Origin: an uncultured Bacteroidaceae bacterium
Lineage (GTDB): Bacteria > Bacteroidota > Bacteroidia > Bacteroidales > Bacteroidaceae
Reading direction: 5' to 3'
NCBI GenBank assembly: GCA_905234555.1
Contig: CAJOHO010000013.1
Location: 1-40,566 of the forward strand
Length of the DNA: 40,566 nt
Position 1 is the first letter of the stretch, and each line of letters opens with the position of its first letter. Positions 17,414-25,549 of the stretch are shown piece after piece. The position numbers and the translations under genes are program-made. A model generated the notes under the pieces. The model was not told the DNA's origin, ran no database searches, and saw only the letters and a program-made list of their open reading frames with translations.

Positions 17414-19099
17414 TTATAGTTTTACCTTGACAACCTTGTCGGCCACCTTAATAATATATAAGGTATTAGACTTAAGGCTGATGTCTGCTTGAGGGCCACT
17501 AAGTTTCTGAGAATGGATAAGGCGTCCATCCACACTGTAAACCTTCACCTGGTCACCAGTATTGGCATTTGCAATATGAATGCCATTGGTACTACCCAGA
17601 ATCTTAACCATCGAACGGGTTGAAGCGTTCTCGACGGCCGTAGTCTGATCCTTCTCAAATGTGACAATCAGACGGTTATACTGAACGGAAATAGAAGGAG
17701 TAACAACGACATTGTCCTCTACATCCAATTCAGAACCGTTGAAAGTGACACTATGAATCTTCCAGCCCTTGGATGGCTCGAGATAATAGCTGTACTGCTG
17801 ACCCAACTCAACATGCTGCCAGATACTACCACTCTCAGCAGTCTGCAAGGCAATGAAATTACCCTCAGTCGGTTTGTCATCGCTTGGATTGAAAGGATCG
17901 ACAGACGATTCATCGCTACAGTCATCACCATCTACCCACAATGCAGAGAAAATCCAACGGTTGTCGATGTTGGAGAGGCGGGTTGCTTCACCTGTGGTTA
18001 TATCTACCTCATAGAGTGAAGTGTCGTATTTGCCGTTAGTTCTCCATTCCTTATCGGACAGAGAACTCCATGAACCCCATTCATTGATGCCTTTGCCACT
18101 GTTATAGTAGCCAACCCAGTACATTTTGTTGGGATTGCTCTTGGCGAAGCAAGCAGCCTGACGCTTGTATTGTGAGCAGTAGCCGGTAGCACCTACCAAC
18201 GGCTCATAATCAGTATAGGTTTCACCTTCATCGTCAGTCTTCTGAACAGCCTTGGTCTTCATCAGACCTGTTGTGAGGTCGAACTCATACAACTGAGCAC
18301 CTGTCAGTTTATTATCGATGTCGCGAACCTTACCGTCTTCGCCTGGGACAGCACTGCTGCCGCCACTGGTCAGGGCAAAGGCACGACCTTCACTGTTGAT
18401 GGCGAAGGTGATGAAATTATAGTAGTAAAGACCACGGGTAATGGGTGTAACCTTCATGGTGGCGAGGTCGATGGTGCAGATTGCATAGCCTGCATCTCCA
18501 TCCGTCAGATCGTCATCCTGATCTGCGAAGTATTCGGGATCGGAGGTAATCTCCTCTGGCAGCTGATTGCCAGTCAGATAAAACAGACCATAGATCTTGC
18601 CGTCCTTGGGATTATAGGCCATACCGACTGACTCCAGGCAGTCGCTCTTAGGACGGATTTCGCTGGACAGCAAATCGCCGGTTTTGGCATCCCACTTGCA
18701 GACACGGAACAGTTCTTCATCAACCGTCGATGACTCGTCGCGGGAAAAAACCGTCACCAGTTTACCGTTCACATAGCAGGCACCTGAATTGCCATACATC
18801 ATATTGAAGTTGTTAGCCCAGAGTTCTTTTTCGTTATTACCCTTGATCTCACCCTTCACTACGGCGGGGTCTTTCGCGGGAGTGGTGAGAGTGGTGCCGT
18901 TCCAGGTCATGTCATAAATGCCATTGTCAACAATGAAGATGGCTTTGCCCATGTCACTGTTCCAACCCACATATTCCGATTTCATCTGCTCACCGTCATC
19001 ATAGCGATTGTTGTGACCAATACCCTTTAAGGTTAAGTTTTGAGCACTCAACTGAAAGCAACCGGCAAGGGCTGCAGCAAAAAATAATTCTCTTTTCAT
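17414..19099 (-). CDS. Secreted propeller-like protein with sorting-type C-terminus
   Basis: The 561-residue product begins MKRELFFAAALAGCFQLSAQ, a clear signal peptide. Residues about 25-400 contain repeated segments of the form LYEVDITTGEATRLSNID, QLYEFDLTTGLMKTKAVQ and CTIDLATMKVTPITRG, as in beta-propeller or DUF-type secreted proteins. The last 70 residues (VKVYSVDGRLIHSQKL to KVADKVVKVKL) look like a type A Por/T9SS sorting domain. It is the first secreted gene after the PqqD-like gene, 23 bp downstream of it. The function is unknown; context suggests that it is a substrate or partner of the upstream maturation genes. Confidence 0.82.
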   Translation of the reverse strand: MKRELFFAAALAGCFQLSAQNLTLKGIGHNNRYDDGEQMKSEYVGWNSDMGKAIFIVDNGIYDMTWNGTTLTTPAKDPAVVKGEIKGNNEKELWANNFNMMYGNSGACYVNGKLVTVFSRDESSTVDEELFRVCKWDAKTGDLLSSEIRPKSDCLESVGMAYNPKDGKIYGLFYLTGNQLPEEITSDPEYFADQDDDLTDGDAGYAICTIDLATMKVTPITRGLYYYNFITFAINSEGRAFALTSGGSSAVPGEDGKVRDIDNKLTGAQLYEFDLTTGLMKTKAVQKTDDEGETYTDYEPLVGATGYCSQYKRQAACFAKSNPNKMYWVGYYNSGKGINEWGSWSSLSDKEWRTNGKYDTSLYEVDITTGEATRLSNIDNRWIFSALWVDGDDCSDESSVDPFNPSDDKPTEGNFIALQTAESGSIWQHVELGQQYSYYLEPSKGWKIHSVTFNGSELDVEDNVVVTPSISVQYNRLIVTFEKDQTTAVENASTRSMVKILGSTNGIHIANANTGDQVKVYSVDGRLIHSQKLSGPQADISLKSNTLYIIKVADKVVKVKL

Positions 19100-19122
19100 T
19101 TGTAGTTTTTTATTAAGTAATA

Positions 19123-19392
19123 CTATTCTTCCATGAAGCCTACTTCACGCCAGTCGGCGAGGAGCTTTTCGCAGTCCTGACGAGCGGTGGCTTCGTCAAT
19201 CTCGTAGTTGTCGAGAATGACCTGCACCATATCGTCAACGGTGAAGTCCTTATCAATCACAGCTTTCCAAACGTCAGCTGCCGATTCGTTCAGACTGATG
19301 ATCTTGGTAAAGTCGATATTTCCAATACCGTGGGCAATGATGATGTTCTCGCCACAGATGGTACGCAGTTCAAAACCTGATTTGATTTTCAT
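19123..19392 (-). CDS. PqqD-like peptide-binding protein (RiPP recognition element type)
   Basis: This 89-residue protein has the PqqD layout: an N-terminal beta-rich part (FELRTICGENIIIAHG), the motif ISLNESAADVWKAVID, a helical stretch TVDDMVQVILDNYEID, and a last helix with DCEKLLADWREVGFM. PqqD-fold proteins bind leader peptides of ribosomally made, modified peptides and present them to modifying enzymes. Here it sits between an S24/S26-type peptidase and the secreted proteins. No radical-SAM enzyme or lasso cyclase gene is present in the window, so the partner enzyme is uncertain. Confidence 0.85.
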   Translation of the reverse strand: MKIKSGFELRTICGENIIIAHGIGNIDFTKIISLNESAADVWKAVIDKDFTVDDMVQVILDNYEIDEATARQDCEKLLADWREVGFMEE

Positions 19393-19440
19393 TGTTGTAT
19401 TGTTTTTTTAATTCGTTATTTCGACATTTCGACAGCGCCA

Positions 19441-19962
19441 TTAGTTTTTCTTTCTTTTGAAGCGTTGAGGCAGTTCGCCGCGCCAGAAGAGGCGGTAGAG
19501 GGCGAGCAGGTAGCGACGGACGGGAAGGCAAAAACGCCAGATGCGGGAATAACAGCGCCAGAACCGTGAATTCGTGCTGCAGGGTTTTCCCTTACGGATG
19601 AAGTGAGTGGTGATGGCACGGATGTCGCACAGACGGCAGCTTTCCGTTCCTCTCACATTTCCGTCCCCTCGCAAAACGACCAGCGCCTGCGGGTCACTCA
19701 CCTTACCTTTGAGGCGTTTGCCGTCGGGCGAACAGATGCGGTCGATGCGGTGAAGCACATAATGTCCCTTGGCAATCTCCGCCAGCACCACGTCGTACTG
19801 CGCGTATGCGTCGGCCTTAGCCAGCACAGCCTTGTCGCGTTCGCTCTCCACAAACGGACGCATGCTGTAGCCCTTCGCCGTGATCGTGACCTGATGACCT
19901 TCAGACACCAGTTCGCAAACATGCGGAAGAAACTCTTCGTTGGCTAATTGCAGGACGTTCAT
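19441..19962 (-). CDS. S24/S26 signal-peptidase-like protein with Ser/His dyad
   Basis: This 173-residue protein has the S24/S26 core: GYSMRPFVES with probable nucleophile S33, YDVVLAEIAKG, then GHYVLHRIDRI, where H71 stands at the general-base position. A histidine there resembles SipW/ER-type signal peptidases rather than the Ser/Lys dyad of LexA or LepB. Unlike those signal peptidases it has no membrane helix. The C-terminal 45 residues are very rich in Arg, Trp and Cys, which is unusual. It lies 48 bp upstream of the PqqD-like gene. A role in cleaving a leader peptide is suggested by this pairing but not proven. Confidence 0.82.
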   Translation of the reverse strand: MNVLQLANEEFLPHVCELVSEGHQVTITAKGYSMRPFVESERDKAVLAKADAYAQYDVVLAEIAKGHYVLHRIDRICSPDGKRLKGKVSDPQALVVLRGDGNVRGTESCRLCDIRAITTHFIRKGKPCSTNSRFWRCYSRIWRFCLPVRRYLLALYRLFWRGELPQRFKRKKN

Positions 19963-20015
19963 TGATTTAAAGTGAAGAGTGAAGAATGAAGAGTGAAGAA
20001 TTTATAATTTACAAT

Positions 20016-20906
20016 TTAAAAAGCGTTATGCTGGTTCGTGAGGGTTTCGTAGGAGAGACGGACAGCAGCCTCATCGGGGAGGTTCTCGAGGAAGTAAGTG
20101 GGTGTGGTTTCCATCACATGAGTGACGGTGTCGCAGATGCCGCGATACACACGAGCGTCCCACTTCATCACTGAACAGCTGGGCAGCAGAGAGGCAAAGG
20201 CTTCGACCACCGTCTGACGACGGATGCGATTAAACGGCGCTTGTTCCAACTGAACGAACCCGCCGACGGGTGCTTCGATGTTGCGATAACAGGGTGTCTT
20301 TCCGCTCCAGGGAGAACCGAACACAATGGTCTTGCCGTCCAAGAAACGCACCACAGGATTGTCGTCGTTCATCAGGTCTGTGCCTGGAATAAAGCGCAGC
20401 CAGTTGCCTGTATGCGTACTCTTACCTGTTCCGCTTATGCCGAGGAAGAGATAGCCGATTCCCTTTTCACGGATCACAGACGCATGCATGAGCAGCGTGC
20501 TTTGATCGGCTGCAGAAAACGCATACATCATCATCAGCGCATTGTTCAGACCGAACGAACGCATGGAGTAGTTGCCGTTCAGCGCCACCCAACCCTCGGA
20601 AAAGTCAGGGCGAGCTTCCAACAGACAGCACTGGCGTTCCTCCACGTCGGAAATCTGGATCTGGTAGGTGCCGTCGCTTCGTCGGTAAACACCGTGATTG
20701 CTGCCTCCACAGTCGAACTGTCCGATTTCCTCACCCCTTTGGGCAGGACGGAACGTATCATCAACATGAAGGGTGAACAGCACAGGCGCGTCGTCTGCTT
20801 CCACCTCGAAAGGACTCGACGAAGGAATCAGACGGTCGTCGTTCTTGCCGTCCTCAGCAAATTCCACGCGATAGGTCAATCGCCCTACTCTATATTGTTT
20901 CTTCAT
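20016..20906 (-). CDS. HPr kinase-like (HprK C-terminal fold) protein
   Basis: This 296-residue P-loop protein has an N-terminal part of unknown fold (about 1-135) followed by an HprK/PEPCK-type kinase domain. It has HASVIREKGIGYLFLGISG, the P-loop SGTGKST at about 158-164, the metal-binding LMNDDNPVV at about 178-186, and FGSPWSGKTPCYRN. No HPr or PTS gene is nearby. Relatives of this kind occur in lasso-peptide and other modified-peptide clusters, where some phosphorylate a peptide. I chose the ATG at 20904-20906, 8 bp after the protease stop codon, because the longer frame from 20930 would overlap that gene. The substrate is unknown. Confidence 0.85.
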   Translation of the reverse strand: MKKQYRVGRLTYRVEFAEDGKNDDRLIPSSSPFEVEADDAPVLFTLHVDDTFRPAQRGEEIGQFDCGGSNHGVYRRSDGTYQIQISDVEERQCCLLEARPDFSEGWVALNGNYSMRSFGLNNALMMMYAFSAADQSTLLMHASVIREKGIGYLFLGISGTGKSTHTGNWLRFIPGTDLMNDDNPVVRFLDGKTIVFGSPWSGKTPCYRNIEAPVGGFVQLEQAPFNRIRRQTVVEAFASLLPSCSVMKWDARVYRGICDTVTHVMETTPTYFLENLPDEAAVRLSYETLTNQHNAF

Positions 20907-20914
20907 ATTCTTCG

Positions 20915-22165
20915 TTATTTCTCGTTCCACACATCCTGTGCCCAGCTGGTGTTCTGGTAGTCGGCAGAGAAATTGACGGCTCCGTACTTATATTTATCCA
21001 GCGGGACGAACATCGAGAGGCCGCAATACTGTTCCTCGTTCACAGTCCAATGATTTCCGCCTTTCGAAACAGGGTAGGCACTATACCATGAGCTGCTATG
21101 ATAGGCGGCAACGCACATTTTGTCGAAAGCTGCTTTCCATTCACTATATTCTTCCTCCGTCAACACCGCCTGCATCAGTCCCTGCATGTCGTAGAAGTCA
21201 GGATAAGTCGATTTATAGCCCACCCAGTCGTAGCTGAAATAATTGAGCCGATCGCCATAAGACAAATTCAACAGATCATTGCGGTGCTGTTCTATCATCC
21301 GATGTGTGACGGCGGCAAAACCCTCCAATTCCGTGCAGTCAACAACAGACATCAACGAACCGTAGTACGAACTGGCATAGTATTCGTAATAGCTTTGAGC
21401 TATGTGCGGAGCGGTTTTCGTGTCGTCGAACATCACAGGCACAATTTCGTGGTAAGGAGCACCAGGAGCGGGAATCTCAGCAGGCGAACCAATCAGGTAT
21501 TTGGCACAATGACGCAGTTCGTAGGCCACTTCCACACTTTGCATAAAACAGGCATCAAACAGGATGAACTCGAACTTTGGGAACGTGGCCAGCGCAGCCG
21601 CCATTTCGTCTATGTTCATCTGGTGTCCAATGTTTTCATAGTTGTTTAGCCCGTTATCCAAGCCAAAGGAACGGCGCGGAGCCTTTTTGTCCCCCTCGTA
21701 GGTGGAGCTGACCCATGCAGAGCCATGACTCCATCCAATCAGTCCGTAAACGTCCGCAGGATAGTGCTTCTCCACATACGTCAGCACTTCAGCCAGCACA
21801 TCGGGTGAAGCGGAGTTGACTTCCTTAGGAAAGGTATAGGCTGGTTTCAGTTCTGAGAACTTGGTTGCTTTGGTCTTGTTGGTGATGTCGTAGATACGCG
21901 GTTCACCCACATTGTCCAGATAAATCACCAAGTGGTCGTTTTTGGTCAGAGACGTCTTTGCTGCCAGCATTTCGTCGATGTCGCTGGGTGAGTAATAGGT
22001 AGCATAAGGCGACAGCGAATTCTCGGCCACCATATAGACAAGGACGGTGCGCGCCAACGTGTAATCGTGCACTTCAGGCTTATCTTTGTCGTGGTGACAG
22101 GCCGTCAGCAGGAGCATCAGGCTGAGACCCATCAACATTTGCTGCACTCTCCTACTCTGCCACAT
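20915..22165 (-). CDS. Clostripain-type (C11) cysteine protease, lipoprotein
   Basis: This is a caspase-like clan CD protease of about 416 residues. The N-terminus (MWQSRRVQQMLMGLSL, then LLLTAC) is a lipoprotein signal with the lipobox cysteine, so the enzyme should be membrane-anchored outside the cytoplasm. The catalytic histidine is in YGLIGWSHGSAW and the catalytic cysteine in FILFDACFMQSVEVAYEL, both typical of C11. The family cleaves after Arg or Lys and often activates secreted proteins. I use the ATG at 22163-22165, overlapping the upstream gene by 14 bp; an ATG at 22136-22138, preceded by AGGAG, is an alternative. The downstream HprK-like gene follows after 8 bp. Confidence 0.88.
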   Translation of the reverse strand: MWQSRRVQQMLMGLSLMLLLTACHHDKDKPEVHDYTLARTVLVYMVAENSLSPYATYYSPSDIDEMLAAKTSLTKNDHLVIYLDNVGEPRIYDITNKTKATKFSELKPAYTFPKEVNSASPDVLAEVLTYVEKHYPADVYGLIGWSHGSAWVSSTYEGDKKAPRRSFGLDNGLNNYENIGHQMNIDEMAAALATFPKFEFILFDACFMQSVEVAYELRHCAKYLIGSPAEIPAPGAPYHEIVPVMFDDTKTAPHIAQSYYEYYASSYYGSLMSVVDCTELEGFAAVTHRMIEQHRNDLLNLSYGDRLNYFSYDWVGYKSTYPDFYDMQGLMQAVLTEEEYSEWKAAFDKMCVAAYHSSSWYSAYPVSKGGNHWTVNEEQYCGLSMFVPLDKYKYGAVNFSADYQNTSWAQDVWNEK

Positions 22166-22712
22166 TGTCGATAGGCTTTTTGAATTGGAACTGTTCCTTA
22201 GGAATGACGACAATCTCCGTCTTTCCTTCGTCCAGATAACGTTTCTTCAGTTTGTAGAAATGCTTTGCCAGCCGTTTGCGCTTCGCATCGAAGAACACCG
22301 AACAAGTCTCGTGCTGGATGTTCAGCGTGTTCTCCAGATATTGCTCAAACTGCAGGGAGAACGAACTGCGGAAGGGCAGGAACTTGGTCTTCTTTGCCAG
22401 TTTCATGTAAGGAACTTCCTGGATGTCGGAGAGATAGAGGGTGGTGTCGTTGAAATTCACACCCACGCCAAAGATATAGACCACGTCCTTCTCGGTGGCA
22501 ACACTCTCCACCTCCTTCTTACTCAGTTTGGCAGCTCTCCGTTCTTCCTTTTCCAGTTGCTTACGGGCTTTCTCCTGCTGTTTCAGGTAGTTCTTGGAAT
22601 GCTGGGGAGCAGCCTGTGCCGTCACTCCTTGCGTCTGCGCCATCATGGTGACGGGAAGCAGACAAGCCAAAAAGAGAAACGCCTGACAAATGATATGTTT
22701 TCTTGTTTTCAC
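22152..22712 (-). CDS. Secreted protein of unknown function, first gene of the protease operon
   Basis: The 186-residue product starts at a GTG codon (22710-22712) and has a signal peptide (KTRKHIICQAFLFLACLL, cleavage after MMAQ). Residues about 40-70 are a highly charged, probably coiled-coil helix (KNYLKQQEKARKQLEKEERR), and the rest is a small mixed domain with DVVYIFGVGVNFNDTTLYL. I do not recognise the family. No ATG is available that would keep the signal peptide. AATAAGG about 6 bp before the GTG could be a ribosome binding site. It overlaps the C11 protease gene by 14 bp, so a common role outside the cytoplasm is likely. Confidence 0.75.
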   Translation of the reverse strand: MKTRKHIICQAFLFLACLLPVTMMAQTQGVTAQAAPQHSKNYLKQQEKARKQLEKEERRAAKLSKKEVESVATEKDVVYIFGVGVNFNDTTLYLSDIQEVPYMKLAKKTKFLPFRSSFSLQFEQYLENTLNIQHETCSVFFDAKRKRLAKHFYKLKKRYLDEGKTEIVVIPKEQFQFKKPIDNVAE

Positions 22713-22753
22713 GCTATACCTTATTAAATTGATTCACGCTACACCTTATTAAA
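22708..22753. repeat. 21-bp direct repeat covering the GTG start region
   Basis: Two copies (22708-22728 and 22733-22753, offset 25 bp, one mismatch) each contain, on the minus strand, AATAAGG, a 6-base spacer and GTG. The copy next to the gene is the start of the 186-residue protein; the other would open a mini-frame of seven codons ending at TAG just before the real start. Confidence 0.85.
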
Positions 22754-22787
22754 ATAAAGGGCGCTATGTAAAGGAAAATGATTTCTT

Positions 22788-22813
22788 AAAAAAAGAGGCC
22801 GCATCGGTACGGC
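22788..22813 (-). terminator. Rho-independent terminator downstream of rpoD
   Basis: On the minus strand GCCGTA, CCGA, TGCGGC (one G-U pair) is followed by CTC and seven T's. It lies 39 bp beyond the sigma-factor stop and separates it from the protease operon. Confidence 0.75.
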
Positions 22814-22851
22814 TTGCGTCCGAAACAACCTCAGTCATTTGAGCCAATAAG

Positions 22852-23712
22852 TTAACCAAGGTAGGTTTTCAGCAACTTGCTCTTGGCGCTCATGCGCAAG
22901 CGGCGAATTGCCTTCTCCTTGATTTGTCGTACACGTTCGCGTGTCAGATTGAAACGGTCGCCAATCTCTTCGAGCGTCTTCTCCTGCTCGCCGATACCGA
23001 AGAACATACGCACGATGTCCTTCTCACGGGGAGTCAGCTGGTCGAGGGCACGGTCAATCTCCTTCGAGAGCGACTCGTTCACCAACGTACGGTCAGCCAT
23101 TGGGCTGTCGTCGTTTACCAGCACATCCAGGAGCGAGTTGTCCTCGCCGTCCACAAACGGAGCATCGACACTGATGTGTCTTCCCTGCACCTTCAGCGTG
23201 TCACTGATTTTCTCTACAGGGAGACCTAACTGGTCTGCAATTTCCTCCGCACTCGGACGGCGTTCGTTCTCCTGCTCGAATTTCGACAATGCCTTGCTGA
23301 TCTTGTTGAGCGAACCGACCTGGTTGAGGGGAAGGCGAACAATACGCGCCTGCTCTGCCAAAGCCTGAAGGATGGACTGACGAATCCACCAAACAGCATA
23401 GCTGATGAACTTGAAGCCACGCGTCTCGTCGAATTTCTCAGCAGCCTTAATCAGACCTAAGTTACCTTCGTTGATCAAGTCAGGAAGACTCAAGCCCTGG
23501 TTCTGATACTGTTTAGCTACTGAAACCACGAAACGCAAGTTTGCCTTCGTCAGTTTCTCCAGTGCACGGCGGTCTCCCTTGCGGATTTTGGCCGCCAGTT
23601 CCACCTCCTCTTCCACTGTGATCAGTTCCTCACGACCGATTTCCTGCAAGTACTTATCCAGCGATGCACTCTCACGGTTCGTGATACTTTTCTGAATCTT
23701 TAATTGTCTCAT
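22852..23712 (-). CDS. rpoD: Primary RNA polymerase sigma factor (RpoD/SigA)
   Basis: This is the housekeeping sigma-70 factor that directs RNA polymerase to the TTTG/TAnnTTTG promoters of this phylum. It has only 286 residues and lacks region 1.1 and the non-conserved insertion of the E. coli protein, as usual in Bacteroidota. Region 1.2 begins at [12 protein letters not shown] (about 19-30). Region 2 spans about 55-125 with [17 protein letters not shown] (2.3-2.4). Region 3 follows, and region 4.2 has the helix-turn-helix [19 protein letters not shown] near 252-270. It stands as a single gene with its own -7 box and terminator. Confidence 0.96.
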   Translation of the reverse strand: MRQLKIQKSITNRESASLDKYLQEIGREELITVEEEVELAAKIRKGDRRALEKLTKANLRFVVSVAKQYQNQGLSLPDLINEGNLGLIKAAEKFDETRGFKFISYAVWWIRQSILQALAEQARIVRLPLNQVGSLNKISKALSKFEQENERRPSAEEIADQLGLPVEKISDTLKVQGRHISVDAPFVDGEDNSLLDVLVNDDSPMADRTLVNESLSKEIDRALDQLTPREKDIVRMFFGIGEQEKTLEEIGDRFNLTRERVRQIKEKAIRRLRMSAKSKLLKTYLG

Positions 23713-23739
23713 TCTTCGTATAACTGCATTTTAAGCGCG

Positions 23740-23747
23740 CAAAATTA
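23740..23747 (-). promoter_or_regulatory. -7 box upstream of rpoD
   Basis: The complement reads TAATTTTG, a TAnnTTTG match 27 bp upstream of the sigma-factor ATG. No clear TTTG lies at the expected distance. Confidence 0.5.
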
Positions 23748-23928
23748 CAAAAATTTTCTGAGATAGCGACACGAATCCTCATTTTTCTTTCCTTTCGAGC
23801 GTTCATTTTACATTTTTTATCTTTTCACCACGATTTTTGACGGCTAAATCGGAAATAAATTGTAACTTTAACGATGTTGAAGTTACTCTCGCTCGACAAA
23901 AAAAAATCGCAAAAAAAATCTTTACGAT

Positions 23929-23959
23929 TTTGTTTTGTGCTCACTTATTCGTAACTTTG
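23929..23959 (+). promoter_or_regulatory. Promoter of the cotH/nth unit, almost touching the start codon
   Basis: TTTG at 23929-23932, a 19-bp spacer and TAACTTTG at 23952-23959 form a full consensus match. The ATG is at 23964, only 4 bp after the -7 box, so the transcript should have little or no 5' leader. Confidence 0.8.
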
Positions 23960-23963
23960 CAGC

Positions 23964-25538
23964 ATGAAACGTTGCATTTGCATTTTCATCCTGATCATCC
24001 TTGTCCCTTTTGCCGTTTTTGCGCAGAGGGCGGACAACTATAAGCCGGACAATAAAAATGTTCGGCTCACCAGCACGAACCTCCCGATTGTGTTTATAGA
24101 GACTGACGGACAAACCATCCAGCGCTACGACCGAATCACGGCGCGGATGACCGTCGTTGACAACGGAGAGGGACAGCTGAACTATGCCGACACGCTGGCT
24201 CATCCCGACCAGACCATCAACTACAGAGGATACATCTCCTTGCGCTTTCGCGGCAACTCTACCTTTAACACCGAAAAGAAATCCTATTCCATCCGTACAC
24301 TCACCCAGCCTTTGGAAGAAGGTGGGGAGAAGCAGAAGGTAGCACTCATGGGAATGCCGAAGGACAGCAAATGGGAACTGCTGGCGTCTATGTTCGACAA
24401 AAGCATGATGCGCAACTTGCTGGCTTTTGACTTAGCTCGTCCCTGGATGGAGTTCACACCCCACGGGCGCTTCTGCGAAATGGTGCTCGACGGAACCTAT
24501 TACGGTGTTTTCATCCTGTTCGAATCTGTTTCGAAAGGCAAGCACCGCCTCAACCTCAGCACGCCTGGCGAAAGCGAGGAAGGAATCACAGGCGACTACC
24601 TCATAGAGGTGGACCGTCCTGAAGACCACTATTTCCGTTCCAAATACCGACCCGTCAGCGCCGCAGGTAAAGCCTACACCAACCGTTCCATCAGCGTGCA
24701 GTACAAGGAACCGGAATACGACGAACTGACTGCCGACCAGCGCACTTACATTCAGCAGAGTTTCAACGAGATGGAAACGGCACTGAATGCCATCAGTGCC
24801 AGCGGAGAAAACACAGCCTACCGCGAGCACATCGACGTTCAGTCGTTCATCGACTTCCAGTTAGCCCACGAACTGGCTCACAACGTTGACGGTTACCGCC
24901 TGAGCTGCAAAATCTACAAACGGAACGAGAACCGAGGCGGACGTTTCCACCTGGTTCTCTGGGATTTCGACCTCACCTACGGCAACGCCGATTACTACAA
25001 CGGGTGGCGTACCAACACGTGGGTTTATCGCAACAATCAGCAGATGTACAACGAAGGCGACGGCAACCTCGTTCCTTTCTGGTGGTACAGACTCAACCTC
25101 GATGCCAGCTACCGTTCCGAGCTGAAAGAACGCTGGGCGGAATACCGCCAAACCAACGTCAGCCCAGAGCTGATCAACCAGATGATCGACTCTTTAGCTA
25201 ACCTGCTGACCGAAGGCGGAGCGATGGACCGCAACTCCAAAGCCTGGCCACGTTGGGGACGCTACGTGTGGCCCAACTATTATGTAGCACCCGATTTTGA
25301 GCACGAAATATCCTGGCTGAAAGACTGGATAAAGAAACGCATCGACTGGATGGACACACAGCTGGACTACACCGACCCGTCACTTTACATCACAGACGAC
25401 GAAACGCACGACAACGAACGGCAAGTCGTGGGCTACTACACGCTCGACGGACGACCCACACAGCTCTCGGGCGACGGCTTCTACATCGTCCGCTTCAGCG
25501 ACGGCACAGCCCGCAAAATATTCTATCGCATCCACTAA
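23964..25538 (+). CDS. Secreted CotH kinase family protein
   Basis: The 524-residue protein has a signal peptide (MKRCICIFILIILVPFAVFAQ), so it is exported. It carries CotH-family marks: a beta-rich N-terminal part, LRFRGNSTFNTEKKSYSIR (about 90-108), and LWDFDLTYGNADYYNGW (about 332-348), where the Asp pair corresponds to the atypical kinase metal site. CotH proteins are atypical protein kinases, first studied on spore coats, and secreted forms in Bacteroidota often occur with surface proteins. The tail (VVGYYTLDGRPTQLSGDGFY to KIFYRIH) resembles a Por/T9SS sorting domain. It is followed 11 bp later by nth. What it phosphorylates, if anything, is unknown. Confidence 0.88.
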   Translation: MKRCICIFILIILVPFAVFAQRADNYKPDNKNVRLTSTNLPIVFIETDGQTIQRYDRITARMTVVDNGEGQLNYADTLAHPDQTINYRGYISLRFRGNSTFNTEKKSYSIRTLTQPLEEGGEKQKVALMGMPKDSKWELLASMFDKSMMRNLLAFDLARPWMEFTPHGRFCEMVLDGTYYGVFILFESVSKGKHRLNLSTPGESEEGITGDYLIEVDRPEDHYFRSKYRPVSAAGKAYTNRSISVQYKEPEYDELTADQRTYIQQSFNEMETALNAISASGENTAYREHIDVQSFIDFQLAHELAHNVDGYRLSCKIYKRNENRGGRFHLVLWDFDLTYGNADYYNGWRTNTWVYRNNQQMYNEGDGNLVPFWWYRLNLDASYRSELKERWAEYRQTNVSPELINQMIDSLANLLTEGGAMDRNSKAWPRWGRYVWPNYYVAPDFEHEISWLKDWIKKRIDWMDTQLDYTDPSLYITDDETHDNERQVVGYYTLDGRPTQLSGDGFYIVRFSDGTARKIFYRIH

Positions 25539-25549
25539 TTCTTCTTCGC

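Noticed and set aside
19123-20906. Complete lasso-peptide cluster
   Set aside because: PqqD-like and HprK-like genes are present, but I find no asparagine-synthetase-like cyclase and no transglutaminase-like B2 protease in the window.
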